The notes beneath the pieces were generated by a model. That model was given only the letters and a program-made list of their open reading frames with translations, searched no databases and was not told the DNA's origin. Shown here in pieces: positions 1 to 7,863 of a DNA stretch of 36,678 nt. Position 1 is the first letter of the stretch. The number at the start of each line of letters is the position of its first letter. A program made the position numbers and the translations under genes. The DNA is taken from assembly GCA_017465665.1 (NCBI GenBank), contig JAFTVU010000022.1, positions 1 through 36,678 on the forward strand, in the 5' to 3' direction. Source of the DNA: Oscillospiraceae bacterium (GTDB lineage Bacteria; Bacillota; Clostridia; Oscillospirales; Ruminococcaceae).

Positions 1-171
1 GCGTATGTAGTTGGAATAGTAGTCCACCTGTGCTTCGTAGCTTGTGAGCTGTTCCTCGCTGTCTGTGGAAACACGGGCATAGCCTGCGACCTTGCGTTTT
101 GTAGGCTTGGCTTTAGGTGTTCCTGTGTGCATATTCCTTGTCGCAGGAATCACTGTAACTACCTTTTGCAT
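1..171 (-). CDS. Large serine recombinase, N-terminal part (cut by window edge)
   Basis: Reading the minus strand from the ATG at 171 gives an open frame to the window edge (57 codons). It contains the serine-recombinase start motif GYARVSTDSEEQLTSYEAQ, whose RVS serine is the usual catalytic nucleophile. About 30 residues rich in Lys, Thr and Pro precede it. The start lies just downstream of the stop of the next recombinase (TGA at 178-176), so the two genes are probably translated from one message. An ATG at 176, overlapping that stop, is not usable because its frame ends after five codons. Large serine recombinases integrate and excise mobile elements. The zinc ribbon and DNA-binding parts lie outside the window, so completeness cannot be judged. 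Confidence 0.85.
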   Translation of the reverse strand, partial: MQKVVTVIPATRNMHTGTPKAKPTKRKVAGYARVSTDSEEQLTSYEAQVDYYSNYIR

Positions 172-175
172 ACCA

Positions 176-1363
176 TCACTTCCTTTCCAGTTGCTTTACA
201 CACTTTGTACCGTCCTTGAAAGTGATTTCAAGGGCATTGTTTTTGTAGGCAGTTACAAAGTCTATCTTATCCAGCACGCCCAAAGTCGCAAGTAAAATAT
301 CTTCGGGGATATATCCTGCGTCACACGCCGCCTTGCCTTGTGTATTGTAGGTGCTGCATACCCATGCTATGCCTTGAGGTGTAGTCTTTCGTCTGTAATT
401 CTTTCCGCACTGTTCGCAGCGGATAAGCCCTGTTAATGGGTAGGTCGTTCTATGCTTGCACCGTGCATATTGCTTTTCTCTGCGTTTGATCTCATCCTGT
501 ACCGCTTGATACTGTTCCATAGTGACTATTGGCTGATGAGAATTTATCACACTGTACTGTGCAAGCTCACCGTTGTTTATCCGCAGCTCCTTTGTAAGAT
601 GATCTTTGCGGTATGTCCTTTGGAGCACAAGATTTCCTGTGTAGGTGTAGTTTTTCAGGAGCTTCATAACTCCGTTCTTGCACCATTGATTACCTTTGCG
701 AGTAGCAACATCCGATTTATTGAGGTAATTCATAATTGCCACTGCACCCTTACCGGATAAGTACATCTCATAGATCTTCTGTATTATCTCTGCTTCCTCG
801 GGTACGATCACATATTCTCCGTTTTTGTAGCGATAGCCGAAGAGCGTGGCATTCCATGGCATTCCGTTCTCGAAGTTGTGTTTTATGCGCCACTTCTGAT
901 TTTCGCTTGCCGAGCGACTTTCCTCCTGCGCATATGATGCAAGGATCGTGAGCATAAGCTCGCCCTCGGAGCTTATGGAGTGGATGTTCTGTTCCTCGAA
1001 ATACACATCTATGCCGTAGCCTTTCAGCTCTCGCACGGTTTCCAAAAGCGTTACAGTGTTACGGGCAAAGCGGGATATGGACTTTGTTATGACCATATCC
1101 ACCTTGCCATTTCTGCAGTCAGTCAGCAACCGCTGAAAGTTCTCTCTGTTGTCTTTAGTACCTGTCAGTGCCTCGTCAGTGTATACTCCTGCGTATTCCC
1201 AGCCGTTGTGACTTTGGATAAGGCTGCTGTAATAGCTTACCTGCGCTGACAACGAGTGCAGCATTGCGTCCTTGCCAGAGGAAACTCTCGCATAAGCCGC
1301 TACTCGCTTTGGCTTTGGCGCTTTCAGTTTAGGAAACTGCACCTGTTCTACTTTTCGTTCCAT
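176..1363 (-). CDS. Large serine recombinase (resolvase/invertase family, zinc-ribbon type)
   Basis: A 395-residue site-specific DNA recombinase. The N-terminal resolvase domain (about residues 20-160) has YARVSSG with candidate nucleophile Ser28, then the conserved stretches TDEALTGTKDNRENFQRLL and KSISRFARNT. The recombinase domain follows. Near residues 310-350 a zinc ribbon is seen as CEQCGKNYRRK and two further cysteines. The enzyme would cut and rejoin att sites through a serine-DNA link. An AGGAGG site eight bases before the ATG supports the start. The 3' end abuts a second recombinase, an arrangement typical of Firmicutes integrative elements that carry two or three serine recombinases in series. 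It is rather short at the C-terminus compared with 500-residue members, and no frameshift is visible. Confidence 0.93.
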   Translation of the reverse strand: MERKVEQVQFPKLKAPKPKRVAAYARVSSGKDAMLHSLSAQVSYYSSLIQSHNGWEYAGVYTDEALTGTKDNRENFQRLLTDCRNGKVDMVITKSISRFARNTVTLLETVRELKGYGIDVYFEEQNIHSISSEGELMLTILASYAQEESRSASENQKWRIKHNFENGMPWNATLFGYRYKNGEYVIVPEEAEIIQKIYEMYLSGKGAVAIMNYLNKSDVATRKGNQWCKNGVMKLLKNYTYTGNLVLQRTYRKDHLTKELRINNGELAQYSVINSHQPIVTMEQYQAVQDEIKRREKQYARCKHRTTYPLTGLIRCEQCGKNYRRKTTPQGIAWVCSTYNTQGKAACDAGYIPEDILLATLGVLDKIDFVTAYKNNALEITFKDGTKCVKQLERK

Positions 1364-1422
1364 TGTATGACCTCCTTTGTATCAATGGGTTTATTGTATA
1401 TTCGCTCTAAAGAGGGGATAAG

Positions 1423-1593
1423 TCAAGCTTTTTCTGCGAAAATACTACCCGAAGGAAAGCCGTACTTTTTGTTCAGTATGCCACATATCCTGCGGTACTC
1501 TTTTTCTGTCAGAACACCTTCCTCGACGAGGTGCTTTATGAGAGCGAGAGTAGCTCTGTAATGGATAAGGTCGTTAGCGTTGTATTGTGTCAT
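1423..1593 (-). CDS. SHOCT-like small protein of a mobile element
   Basis: A 56-residue frame starts with MTQYNANDLIHYRATLALIK and ends in SIFAEKA. The stretch LVEEGVLTEKEYRRICGILNKKYG resembles the SHOCT (short C-terminal) helical motif, where a Gly-x-[IL]-[TS]-x-x-E-[YF] turn is typical. AAAGGAG lies ten bases before the ATG. The gene lies 59 bases upstream of the recombinase in the same direction, so it probably shares its message. Small SHOCT-like proteins next to serine recombinases are common in Firmicutes mobile elements, and their role is not known to me. Real gene: likely. Function: unknown. Confidence 0.7.
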   Translation of the reverse strand: MTQYNANDLIHYRATLALIKHLVEEGVLTEKEYRRICGILNKKYGFPSGSIFAEKA

Positions 1594-1783
1594 AATCTGT
1601 ACTCCTTTCTATGGACACAGGGGCAACAGGGGTAATCCCCCGTTTGATTTCCCATTTTTATGCGTGAGGGGAGGCAGCCGTTGCAAGGCCTTTTTGGTTT
1701 AGAGATTTTTACTCCCCCACCCTCCCCCCGGGGGGGTAGAGTTTTCAGTCACAGAGTTAATAAACACAGTTCAGTAAACAAAA

Positions 1784-2013
1784 AAGACTTTTGCCCCTTT
1801 TGTCCTTTGTCACAGAGGTATGGAGATGTATATATTATTTAGTATATATAATTATTATTAAAATGGCTTTCTATATATTTCTGATACAGAAAAAACAAAA
1901 CTATATATCTATGCTTAAGGACATTGTGACAAAAAGGACAAAGCCATAAATCCGCACTGTGATAAGCCTTTTCAGGAACTATACCCTCGGGATAGACGGG
2001 GGACAAAAGTCTT
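1784..2013. repeat. Nested inverted repeats around an AT-rich core (possible element origin)
   Basis: This covers most of the gene-free stretch 1594-2011. AAGACTTTTG at 1784-1793 is the exact inverse of CAAAAGTCTT at 2004-2013. Inside that pair, CTTTTGTCCTTTGTCAC (to 1811) is matched in inverse orientation by GTGACAAAAAGGACAAAG (1926-1943) with small gaps. Between the arms, 1825-1915 is almost only A and T. The motif GTCACAGAG also occurs twice in direct orientation, near 1749 and 1809. The position beside a primase gene makes a replication or transfer origin possible. It could instead be a long leader or attachment region. A run of C then G at about 1718-1737 lies just outside. Confidence 0.4.
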
Positions 2014-4414
2014 ATTTCGTCAATGCATTCGGGTTAAGCGCATACTTTTGTCCTTGCGGTCTGCCAAAATGCTGTTTTACTTGTGTATATATTGGTGCAA
2101 GATATCCTAGTTCCGTAAGATGGTCGAGTATCGGCTGAAGCTCCTCGGCAGTTTTTATGCTACGGCATATCCGCATTATATCTCTGCGGCTGAATTCCGT
2201 TATACCGCTGTGAATTATTGCATCAAGAACATATCTACTCTGCTTTGTGAGGGCGTCTGCACCCATCAGCGAGAACGCCGCCTTTGCGTGAGAGATGTAA
2301 TACTTTCCGATGTCAATTGCGTTCTGCATTATCTCGGGTGTTACTATCAATTCGTCGGATATGTCGAGCGCAAGCACGGACGCTTGCGCCGTTGCCCCAA
2401 AGTGGCGCACGGATGCGCCACCATCAAGGGCAACAGGAAATTCAAACCGCATTACGCTTGCTCTGCAGAGTATTCCTGCGATGCGAAGAACGCCACCCAC
2501 TATCTTTCCTGCCCAGTCAGCTATGTCGGAATATTCGGTTTTCAGACCTCTCTCCACCTCGTCGGAAAACTGCTCCAACAGCCTGTCAGCCTCGGGAGAG
2601 AGCTTTATTTCATCGTGGATGTCATCACTCAGGATGTTATTTATAACGCTGTCGTAACCCATCTCAACTGCACTTGGGACAGGCTCAGTGCGGTATTTAC
2701 GGTTGCCTACCCTTGAGCGAGGAATGCTGTACAGAAATCTCGCCGTAAGACCTCGGCCACGGAATGTCTTGTTCTCCATAAGTCCCGACAGAACGCTAGG
2801 CTGGACGGCAAGCAGGACAGTGAGCGCAGGATTCTGCACACTCTCGCTGTTGCGCCCGATACGGTCAACACGGATGCTGTCGCCTGAGTATCCTTTCAGG
2901 AACACATCGATATTGACATTCTTGCTGTACATTCCCGAAAGCAGGTCAAAAATACCGCCCTCAGCGGAGATGACTGCCGTTCTGCCATTCTCTGCAAGCA
3001 GAGAGGTCAGCTTTTCGGTGGTTACATCATCGGCATAGAGCTTAAGCGGTTTGCGTTCCTTGAACTCGGCAAGCTCTTTTGAGATATTAGAAAGCTCCGT
3101 GCTGTCTTTTTTGCCCTTTGCGACCGCATCCTCAATGGCATTTTTCTTTTTCAGAAGTATGTTCTTCTGCATACGGCTCTGCTCAAAGTCGGCGGCATGG
3201 GTGCGGTTGTATTCGCTTTCGTACAGATCGAGCGGCCTTGTCATAGCCGAGATGATAGCGGATTTTCGCTCGGACGGCTCTGCCACGACAACTGCGAACA
3301 GGTTGAGGGGTTCGCTCCAGTCGCTCTTGCCATAGATGTGATATTTCCCCTGAGTGCAGACAGCAAGCACTGCAAGCGCCGCAGTTCCTGCCATATCCAC
3401 GGGAGCTTGTACGCTCTCGGAGAGTGCCTGCACATAATCTGCAATCGGCTTCGGCAGAGCATTCACAGGAAATGGCGGCAGGTCTGCCTGCTCTAACGGA
3501 ATCGGCTGTTCCCATTCAGGCTCAGACGATGTCTCGCCGAAATCCTCTGTAGCTGATGTTGTTTCGTAAGGCTTGTAGAACTCCCTTGTAAGCGCCACGG
3601 CATTGTTCAGCGTAGAAGTCCTGTAGTCCTCACGCTCCCATTTCTCACGATACAGACCGCTACTTCGGAACAGCCTGTCCATCTGCTCGGTATCTCCACC
3701 GCACCAGAATGCAAGCATGGCACAAAGTGCAGCGTCAGCCTCGCTATGGCTTTTGCCATCAGGTATTTCTCCGTTCCAAAGTGCATTGAACTTTTCTCCC
3801 TGCTGCGATGACATGGCTTTTGTTATTACAGAATCGTCTGACAGAATGCTGCCAGGGATATAACGATCAGCTGACCTTCCTATCTGCGGTCTTACCATAT
3901 ACTTTTCAAGTGTAATCAGCAATTCAGTGCTACGATCTTCGACACAGAGGTCATTGACAGCGTTGCCTGTAACTGTCATAAATTTGTTGGTATGACCTGA
4001 TACATAGATCTCCAAGCCCAGTTTATGGTTGTTGACATAATACCTTGCTTTATCATAAGCAAAATTACTGACCTTGAAATAGATATGCACACCATCACCC
4101 GAGGGGCTGAACTCAGTGTAGCTGTTCATCGTGGCTATAATGTCCTTTGCCATATCCGAAAGCACTCCATTGTTATGACAGTGGTCGATATCAATGGCGC
4201 AGAAGCCATCAAAAACACCTACACCGATACCGTCGTATTCGCTGACTTTCTCCATCACCGCATTGAAAGATGAAAAGTGCGTTCGTTCCGTGCTGCTGAG
4301 GCATTTGCCATTGATCTGATATGGGATCTTTTTCACTTGCCCTTTGTGTCTCCGCTTTCGCCACAGGCAGAACGGGGCATTTTGTTTCATTTCGTTTGGT
4401 AGCTTTTCATACAT
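2012..4414 (-). CDS. Primase-polymerase / DUF3987 helicase-like protein of a mobile element
   Basis: An 800-residue protein that probably starts replication of the element. Residues 10-155 look like a prim-pol (AEP) domain: acidic pair Asp75/Asp77 in CAIDIDHC, then SPSGDGVHIYF (about 103-113) and LEIYVSGHTNKFMTVTG. Residues 170-270 resemble the helix-rich region that follows the polymerase in NrS-1-like primases (ADAALCAMLAFWCGG). From about residue 310 a DUF3987 domain follows, with PFPVNALP, GTAALAVLAVC and a degenerate P-loop AEPSERKSAI near 380. The last 60 residues look like a winged-helix tail. AGGAGG precedes the ATG. The family is typical of integrative elements and phage satellites. 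Assigning both activities to one chain is inference. Confidence 0.85.
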   Translation of the reverse strand: MYEKLPNEMKQNAPFCLWRKRRHKGQVKKIPYQINGKCLSSTERTHFSSFNAVMEKVSEYDGIGVGVFDGFCAIDIDHCHNNGVLSDMAKDIIATMNSYTEFSPSGDGVHIYFKVSNFAYDKARYYVNNHKLGLEIYVSGHTNKFMTVTGNAVNDLCVEDRSTELLITLEKYMVRPQIGRSADRYIPGSILSDDSVITKAMSSQQGEKFNALWNGEIPDGKSHSEADAALCAMLAFWCGGDTEQMDRLFRSSGLYREKWEREDYRTSTLNNAVALTREFYKPYETTSATEDFGETSSEPEWEQPIPLEQADLPPFPVNALPKPIADYVQALSESVQAPVDMAGTAALAVLAVCTQGKYHIYGKSDWSEPLNLFAVVVAEPSERKSAIISAMTRPLDLYESEYNRTHAADFEQSRMQKNILLKKKNAIEDAVAKGKKDSTELSNISKELAEFKERKPLKLYADDVTTEKLTSLLAENGRTAVISAEGGIFDLLSGMYSKNVNIDVFLKGYSGDSIRVDRIGRNSESVQNPALTVLLAVQPSVLSGLMENKTFRGRGLTARFLYSIPRSRVGNRKYRTEPVPSAVEMGYDSVINNILSDDIHDEIKLSPEADRLLEQFSDEVERGLKTEYSDIADWAGKIVGGVLRIAGILCRASVMRFEFPVALDGGASVRHFGATAQASVLALDISDELIVTPEIMQNAIDIGKYYISHAKAAFSLMGADALTKQSRYVLDAIIHSGITEFSRRDIMRICRSIKTAEELQPILDHLTELGYLAPIYTQVKQHFGRPQGQKYALNPNALTK

Positions 4415-4933
4415 AGTTGTACCTCCTGTTTTTATTGCAGAATGAAATATCCTCTCTACACTACAGGCGAAGAAATTTGCGAAAAATTAACCCTAACAAT
4501 GATGTTTCGGCAATATAGCCAAAATCTTCTGTTGTTTTTTGTCGTATTTTTTATGCAAGAGAATATTTTACCTTACAAGTATCAGTCAAAGGTTTTTGCA
4601 GATTTTTAACCCTGTTTTGAAAAAAATCTAATTTTTGTATGATTGCATAAAAATACCCCCGACACTTTGTGTCGAGGGTAAGATACGGTATTCGTCGGGG
4701 ATCATATATAATAGTGATCAACAGAAAATCAACTCACCTTTGCACTTTGTTTCAGATGTAAATATGCCCCTTAGCGCAAAAGTCGAGGGGCTGATTTTTA
4801 TGGCACACTAAAAAATCTATTTATGAACACATAGGGCAGAAGGAATTTCTGTTCTACCATATTGTACCGTTCAGACTGTATTTCTATTCCGTTTGGTCAG
4901 GATTATTTTCAGAGGTACAAATATAGCACTGCT
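4415..4933. other. Gene-free stretch between the mobile module and a broken membrane gene
   Basis: No convincing coding frame is seen. The part nearest the primase carries its ribosome site and a weak minus-strand promoter (TTGACT at 4584-4589 with AATATT 16 bases on). A minus-strand terminator lies at 4648-4680 and a weaker plus-strand hairpin at 4767-4799 (CCCCTT with GAGGGG, then a T run). Between them, GATCA and TGATC arms at about 4701-4721 flank an AT core. This stretch could hold the edge or attachment site of the element, but no direct repeat pair proves it within the window. Confidence 0.4.
4648..4680 (-). terminator. Rho-independent terminator, minus strand
   Basis: CGACAC and GTGTCG pair across a three-base loop, with a further CCC/GGG pairing outside one mismatch. 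On the minus strand the hairpin is followed by TATTTTTAT. No gene directly upstream of it on that strand is intact, so it may end a leader, a small RNA or a lost gene. Confidence 0.6.
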
Positions 4934-5254
4934 TCAGAAGATCAGCACAACAAGTCCTGCAATTACCGCACCGCCGGCTATCCACACAAGCGTAAGAACA
5001 AGTCGCTTTTTAAGCACCTGCTTCCATGTCTTGACATACGGGATATCCTCTGTACCCTTTATTATCCAAAGCTTGCTGTGTCCTACCCAGAGCCTGTCAA
5101 TAACGATGCCATCGTACCAGTTCATAACCTCAAGAAACAGAACAGCCTGTAAGTACGCCGTACCGAAGTCTGAAACGCTGTTCCATAATCCTATTATCAA
5201 AACAAGTACTGTGAGCATTACAAGATAAAAAGCCGTCATAGCTGAACAGGGCAC
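4934..5254 (-). pseudogene. C-terminal fragment of a small membrane protein
   Basis: A frame of about 100 residues with two strongly hydrophobic spans (FYLVMLTVLVLIIGLW at the start and LVLTLVWIAGGAVIAGLVVLIF at the end). The middle is conserved-looking and soluble: NWYDGIVIDRLWVGHSKLW and GTEDIPYVKTWKQVLKKR. The first residues are read through DNA that, on the other strand, encodes the tail of an ABC exporter (5244-5336), so the natural N-terminus is missing. No good ribosome site precedes the GTG at 5254. I read it as the 3' half of a broken gene. The family is not recognised with certainty and no function is assigned. Confidence 0.55.
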
Positions 5255-5336
5255 TCATGAACAGCTTATGCAGCAGGACGGAATTTATAAGAGATTTGTA
5301 GATTCAAGAGAGCTTGCTATCGGCTGGAAGGTTTAA
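5244..5336 (+). pseudogene. Last 30 codons of an ABC exporter (remnant)
   Basis: In frame from 5244 the DNA encodes EQGTHEQLMQQDGIYKRFVD followed by SRELAIGWKV and a TAA. This is the typical C-terminal end of an ABC exporter with fused membrane and ATPase domains (after the H-loop, 'GTHEQLM..GIY..F'). Nothing of the Walker A, signature or Walker B regions is present upstream, where the opposite strand encodes a membrane protein instead. The remnant ends just before a strong terminator. A similar tail (GDHDTLISQNGIYRNFVSMRE) closes the graveyard at 18372, so both may come from one lost exporter pair. Confidence 0.8.
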
Positions 5337-5364
5337 TTCTGCTGATAGACTGAAACAGCATATA

Positions 5365-5403
5365 AAAATCGGGCAAGTGATAAACTCACCTGCCCGATTT
5401 TTT
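5365..5403. terminator. Bidirectional terminator
   Basis: AAAATCGGGCA and TGCCCGATTTTTT pair almost perfectly, with A runs on one side and T runs on the other. It serves the convergent ends of the exporter remnant (plus) and the 216-residue membrane gene (minus, stop at 5406). Confidence 0.85.
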
Positions 5404-5405
5404 CA

Positions 5406-6056
5406 TTACATAAGATTTACAATGCCGATAAGTCCCAGCATTGCAAGCCCCATACTAGGCATTATTATCCCTGGGAGATCCTGAAACAGCTTGGGATTGA
5501 TCTTTCTGAATGTTATGCCGATTATCAGAAAAACAATTGAATTAAGCAGTACAAACCATTTCGGCACATCAAGACAGCCTGTAAGGATTGCAATAACCGA
5601 GGTAACGCAAGGGGTCATGAGAATTATGTAGCCGAAGAAAAACGGGAACATTATCGCCTTATAAAATGTTTTCAGTACACTGTCCACAAGCTCGGGATGA
5701 CCTGCCTCCATAAGTCTTTTGTAGAGCAGCGGCTGAATACACAGTGATGTGTGGACAAGAACACCGCCCACAGTTCCCGCACAGCCGACGATTGCCGTTA
5801 CATAGCCGAGTGTAGTATTCGTTTCAGCGATCTGCATACCGAGAGAATAAATTCCAAGCATGACGAAAATATCACCGAAAAACGCACATATAATTGACGC
5901 AATAAACCGCCAATCAGCCATCTTTATCCAGTTGGTATCAACGTTTCCTCCCGGTCCTGTTTTTTGATTGCCCTTGCCCTTAAGATCGAAAAGAATATCC
6001 CCGATTGCACAGAGTATTCCGCCGATCAAGCCTAAAATCGAAAATGTCATTAACAT
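5406..6056 (-). CDS. Multi-pass membrane protein (DUF6796-like)
   Basis: A 216-residue protein with about six hydrophobic spans: residues 3-24 (FSILGLIGGILCAIGDILFDL), about 50-72, 83-103, 130-152, 163-182 and 197-214. A polar loop with KGKGNQKTGPGGNVDTNW follows the first span. The GDILFDL motif and the overall pattern recall the DUF6796 family of Clostridia, from memory only. It is the last gene of a TetR / hydrolase / membrane protein set on the minus strand, 30 bases after the hydrolase. AAAGGAG sits before the ATG. Function unknown. The context suggests a part in lipid or toxic-compound handling under TetR control. Confidence 0.75.
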   Translation of the reverse strand: MLMTFSILGLIGGILCAIGDILFDLKGKGNQKTGPGGNVDTNWIKMADWRFIASIICAFFGDIFVMLGIYSLGMQIAETNTTLGYVTAIVGCAGTVGGVLVHTSLCIQPLLYKRLMEAGHPELVDSVLKTFYKAIMFPFFFGYIILMTPCVTSVIAILTGCLDVPKWFVLLNSIVFLIIGITFRKINPKLFQDLPGIIMPSMGLAMLGLIGIVNLM

Positions 6057-6086
6057 AGCTTATCTCCTTTTCTGGTATGCTATTGT

Positions 6087-6938
6087 TCAGCTTCTTTGTA
6101 AAATATAATCGGTGACAGTATTTGCGTATTCCTCTATCTGCATAAGTGCACCGAGGTGTCCGCCGCCCATATCGTTTATGACGGTAGGCTCGGTCATAAG
6201 CTCGCAAAGCTCCTTGCGGCAGTCATCGCTGAAGGTCTCGTCATCGTCGGAGAGGATAAGCAACACCCTGTCACGAAGCTGTGCGAAATCCTTCTTTTCC
6301 ATATTGAAATAATTTCCGCAGTCAAGCAGCATATCTATCATGTGCAGCTCGTACTTTTTTGTCAGCATTGTAAACATTACCTGTGCCAGTTGCGCAAATT
6401 CTTCGCGACCCTCGGGTGGCAGCTTTTCCACCTTTTTATCGATTGCCTTCATCATAGCCTTTTTTGCAATTCCCCAAGGGATAAAGCGGATAAGTCTGCG
6501 GGACTTAGTCTGTCGCTTTTTCATTCCCTCGAAATATTCTCCCGCACCGCCGCGGTTTACGATAGGGCAGGTGTTGGATAAAACCAGACCCTCAATGCAG
6601 TCGGGATTGCGCTTTGTGAATATCTGCGCCGCCGCACCGCCGAGGGATTGTCCCACAAGCCACACCTTTACATCAAGCTTTCGGAATAGCTCACAAGCGG
6701 CGTCTGCAAGCCCTCCCATAGTCGAGTATTCCATGAGATAATCAAAGGTAATAACCGAAAAATCCTGCGCAAATCGGTCAAAATGATTATAGAATAGATC
6801 TGAAAGCCCTATTCCGCCTGTCAGCAGTACAAGGGTCGCCTTTGCGTTCTCGTTTTTGTGATAGCGGTATCTGAAATCCTTACCGTTTATCTTCATCGTC
6901 TGCTGTGGGTAGGTTTTGTAAAATTGCTCAATCGTCAT
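6087..6938 (-). CDS. Alpha/beta hydrolase
   Basis: A 283-residue hydrolase of the alpha/beta fold. It has the oxyanion-hole strand LVLLTGGIG (about 36-44), the nucleophile elbow GQSLGG with Ser98, an acidic run LILSDDDETF (Asp at 231-233) in the place of the catalytic acid, and His261 in MGGGHLGAL. The lid region (about 125-200) is basic and helical. There is no signal peptide, so it is probably cytosolic. Its start overlaps the TetR stop by 11 bases, so translation is probably coupled and the regulator probably controls it. Substrate unknown; an esterase or a lipid or xenobiotic hydrolase would fit. Confidence 0.88.
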   Translation of the reverse strand: MTIEQFYKTYPQQTMKINGKDFRYRYHKNENAKATLVLLTGGIGLSDLFYNHFDRFAQDFSVITFDYLMEYSTMGGLADAACELFRKLDVKVWLVGQSLGGAAAQIFTKRNPDCIEGLVLSNTCPIVNRGGAGEYFEGMKKRQTKSRRLIRFIPWGIAKKAMMKAIDKKVEKLPPEGREEFAQLAQVMFTMLTKKYELHMIDMLLDCGNYFNMEKKDFAQLRDRVLLILSDDDETFSDDCRKELCELMTEPTVINDMGGGHLGALMQIEEYANTVTDYILQRS

Positions 6939-7515
6939 TTTTGTTTCCTCCGTAAATATAATCTGCTATTGCTCTTGCCAGCACGGAAATAGTCTCGCGG
7001 TAGTGCTCCTCAATGAGAAAGCGGCGGTTTGCCGAAGCGGAGGCGGCGATGTTCATGAGATTTACCACGACCTCCGCCTTTATATTCTCATCGTCCGTAC
7101 AGACAGAAATAAGGTGATTTGCAAGCTCGGTGCTGTTTTCATCAGACTCCTGTTCCTTTTCGGGGAGGGTACGGAATATCATTTTCAGCTCGTCAGGCTC
7201 AAAGTAATCGTAGATGGTCTTGACCTCCGTATAGCGCCTGTACATCGTTTCGTAAAGTGCTTCGTAAGATGGATTTTCCGCAAGGGCGAGTATTTCTTTG
7301 CGGTTTTCATCTCGTATGAGCAGCATTATTTCATAGAAATACAGCTCCTTCGAGGGAAAGAAATTGTAGAATGTCCCCTTTGCGATTCCGGTATCTGCGG
7401 CTATCTGAGCAACGGAAATGTCCTTGCAGCGTTTTGTTTCCAGCAGCTTTCTGCCGTTTTTAAGCAGCTTTATACGAATGCTTTCTCTGTCAGCTTCGGA
7501 AAATATTTTAGGCAT
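6928..7515 (-). CDS. TetR/AcrR family regulator
   Basis: A 195-residue repressor. The N-terminal helix-turn-helix is clear: ISVAQIAADTGIAKGTFYNFFPSKELYF (about residues 33-60). The rest is a helical ligand-binding domain unlike known subfamilies. It is the first gene of its operon with the hydrolase and membrane protein. A consensus promoter at 7560-7588 and an inverted repeat overlapping the -10 suggest that it represses its own operon. The ligand is unknown. Confidence 0.92.
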   Translation of the reverse strand: MPKIFSEADRESIRIKLLKNGRKLLETKRCKDISVAQIAADTGIAKGTFYNFFPSKELYFYEIMLLIRDENRKEILALAENPSYEALYETMYRRYTEVKTIYDYFEPDELKMIFRTLPEKEQESDENSTELANHLISVCTDDENIKAEVVVNLMNIAASASANRRFLIEEHYRETISVLARAIADYIYGGNKNDD

Positions 7516-7534
7516 AATGTCTCCTTTTGGAATA

Positions 7535-7562
7535 AATGACCCAATGTGTTCTGTTAGTCATT
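7535..7562. promoter_or_regulatory. Probable TetR operator
   Basis: AATGAC at 7535-7540 and GTCATT at 7557-7562 are perfect inverse arms 16 bases apart. The right arm overlaps the minus-strand -10 (7560-7565) and the left arm lies in the leader, where a self-repressing TetR would bind. Binding by the adjacent TetR is inference. Confidence 0.5.
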
Positions 7563-7588
7563 ATATCACACGGCAACGAGTTTGTCAA
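7560..7588 (-). promoter_or_regulatory. Consensus promoter of the TetR-hydrolase operon
   Basis: On the minus strand TTGACA (7588-7583) and TATAAT (7565-7560) are both perfect and separated by 17 bases. Transcription would start near 7553, about 38 bases before the TetR ATG. Confidence 0.88.
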
Positions 7589-7600
7589 CCCTAACTAAAA

Positions 7601-7638
7601 GAAAAATCCGACAAATCGAGTTTAGTTCAGCGGATTTT
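7601..7638. terminator. Terminator hairpin
   Basis: AAAAATCCG and CGGATTTTT pair across a 20-base loop. It stands just after the stop of the FtsX fossil on the minus strand and could act in either direction. Confidence 0.6.
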
Positions 7639-7641
7639 TGC

Positions 7642-7863
7642 TTATTCTATGTTTTTCAGCACCTCTGCGGGTGTTGTTTTCTTCTGCTCGCCTACATGGA
7701 TAGTGTTTACAAGAAGATAGCGTATACAGATACCGCGAGATCGTCAGATTGAAGCCGTAGGCATTCTGCGATAGATCCGGTATATAGCGTCCATAATAAG
7801 TTCCGAGAGCGGTATGGTGATAAGTGTGCTGACAGCAGTTGACACATTTCCATTATTGTAAAC
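7642..7863 (-). pseudogene. Fossil of an FtsX-type permease C-terminus
   Basis: Not an open frame, but clearly related to the end of the 826-residue permease at 13151. On the minus strand one frame gives LITIPLSELIMDAIY (compare ALITIPLSKLIMDAIY). A second gives PDLSQNAYGFNLTI (compare SQNACGFNLHF in style). A third gives LLVNTIHVGEQKKTTPAEVL followed by KNIE and stop (compare VNTILVSKLKKITPAEVLKN). Two frameshifts and a deletion of roughly 20 codons separate these pieces. The homology stops at about 7863, exactly where the P-type ATPase fragment begins on the other strand. This is a third FtsX copy, now dead. Confidence 0.85.

Noticed and set aside
1718-1737. C-run/G-run as a terminator
   Set aside because: The pairing is possible, but no T run follows on either strand and no gene ends there.
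2120-2716. 198-codon plus-strand frame
   Set aside because: Antisense to the DUF3987 protein, low-complexity composition, no start signal.
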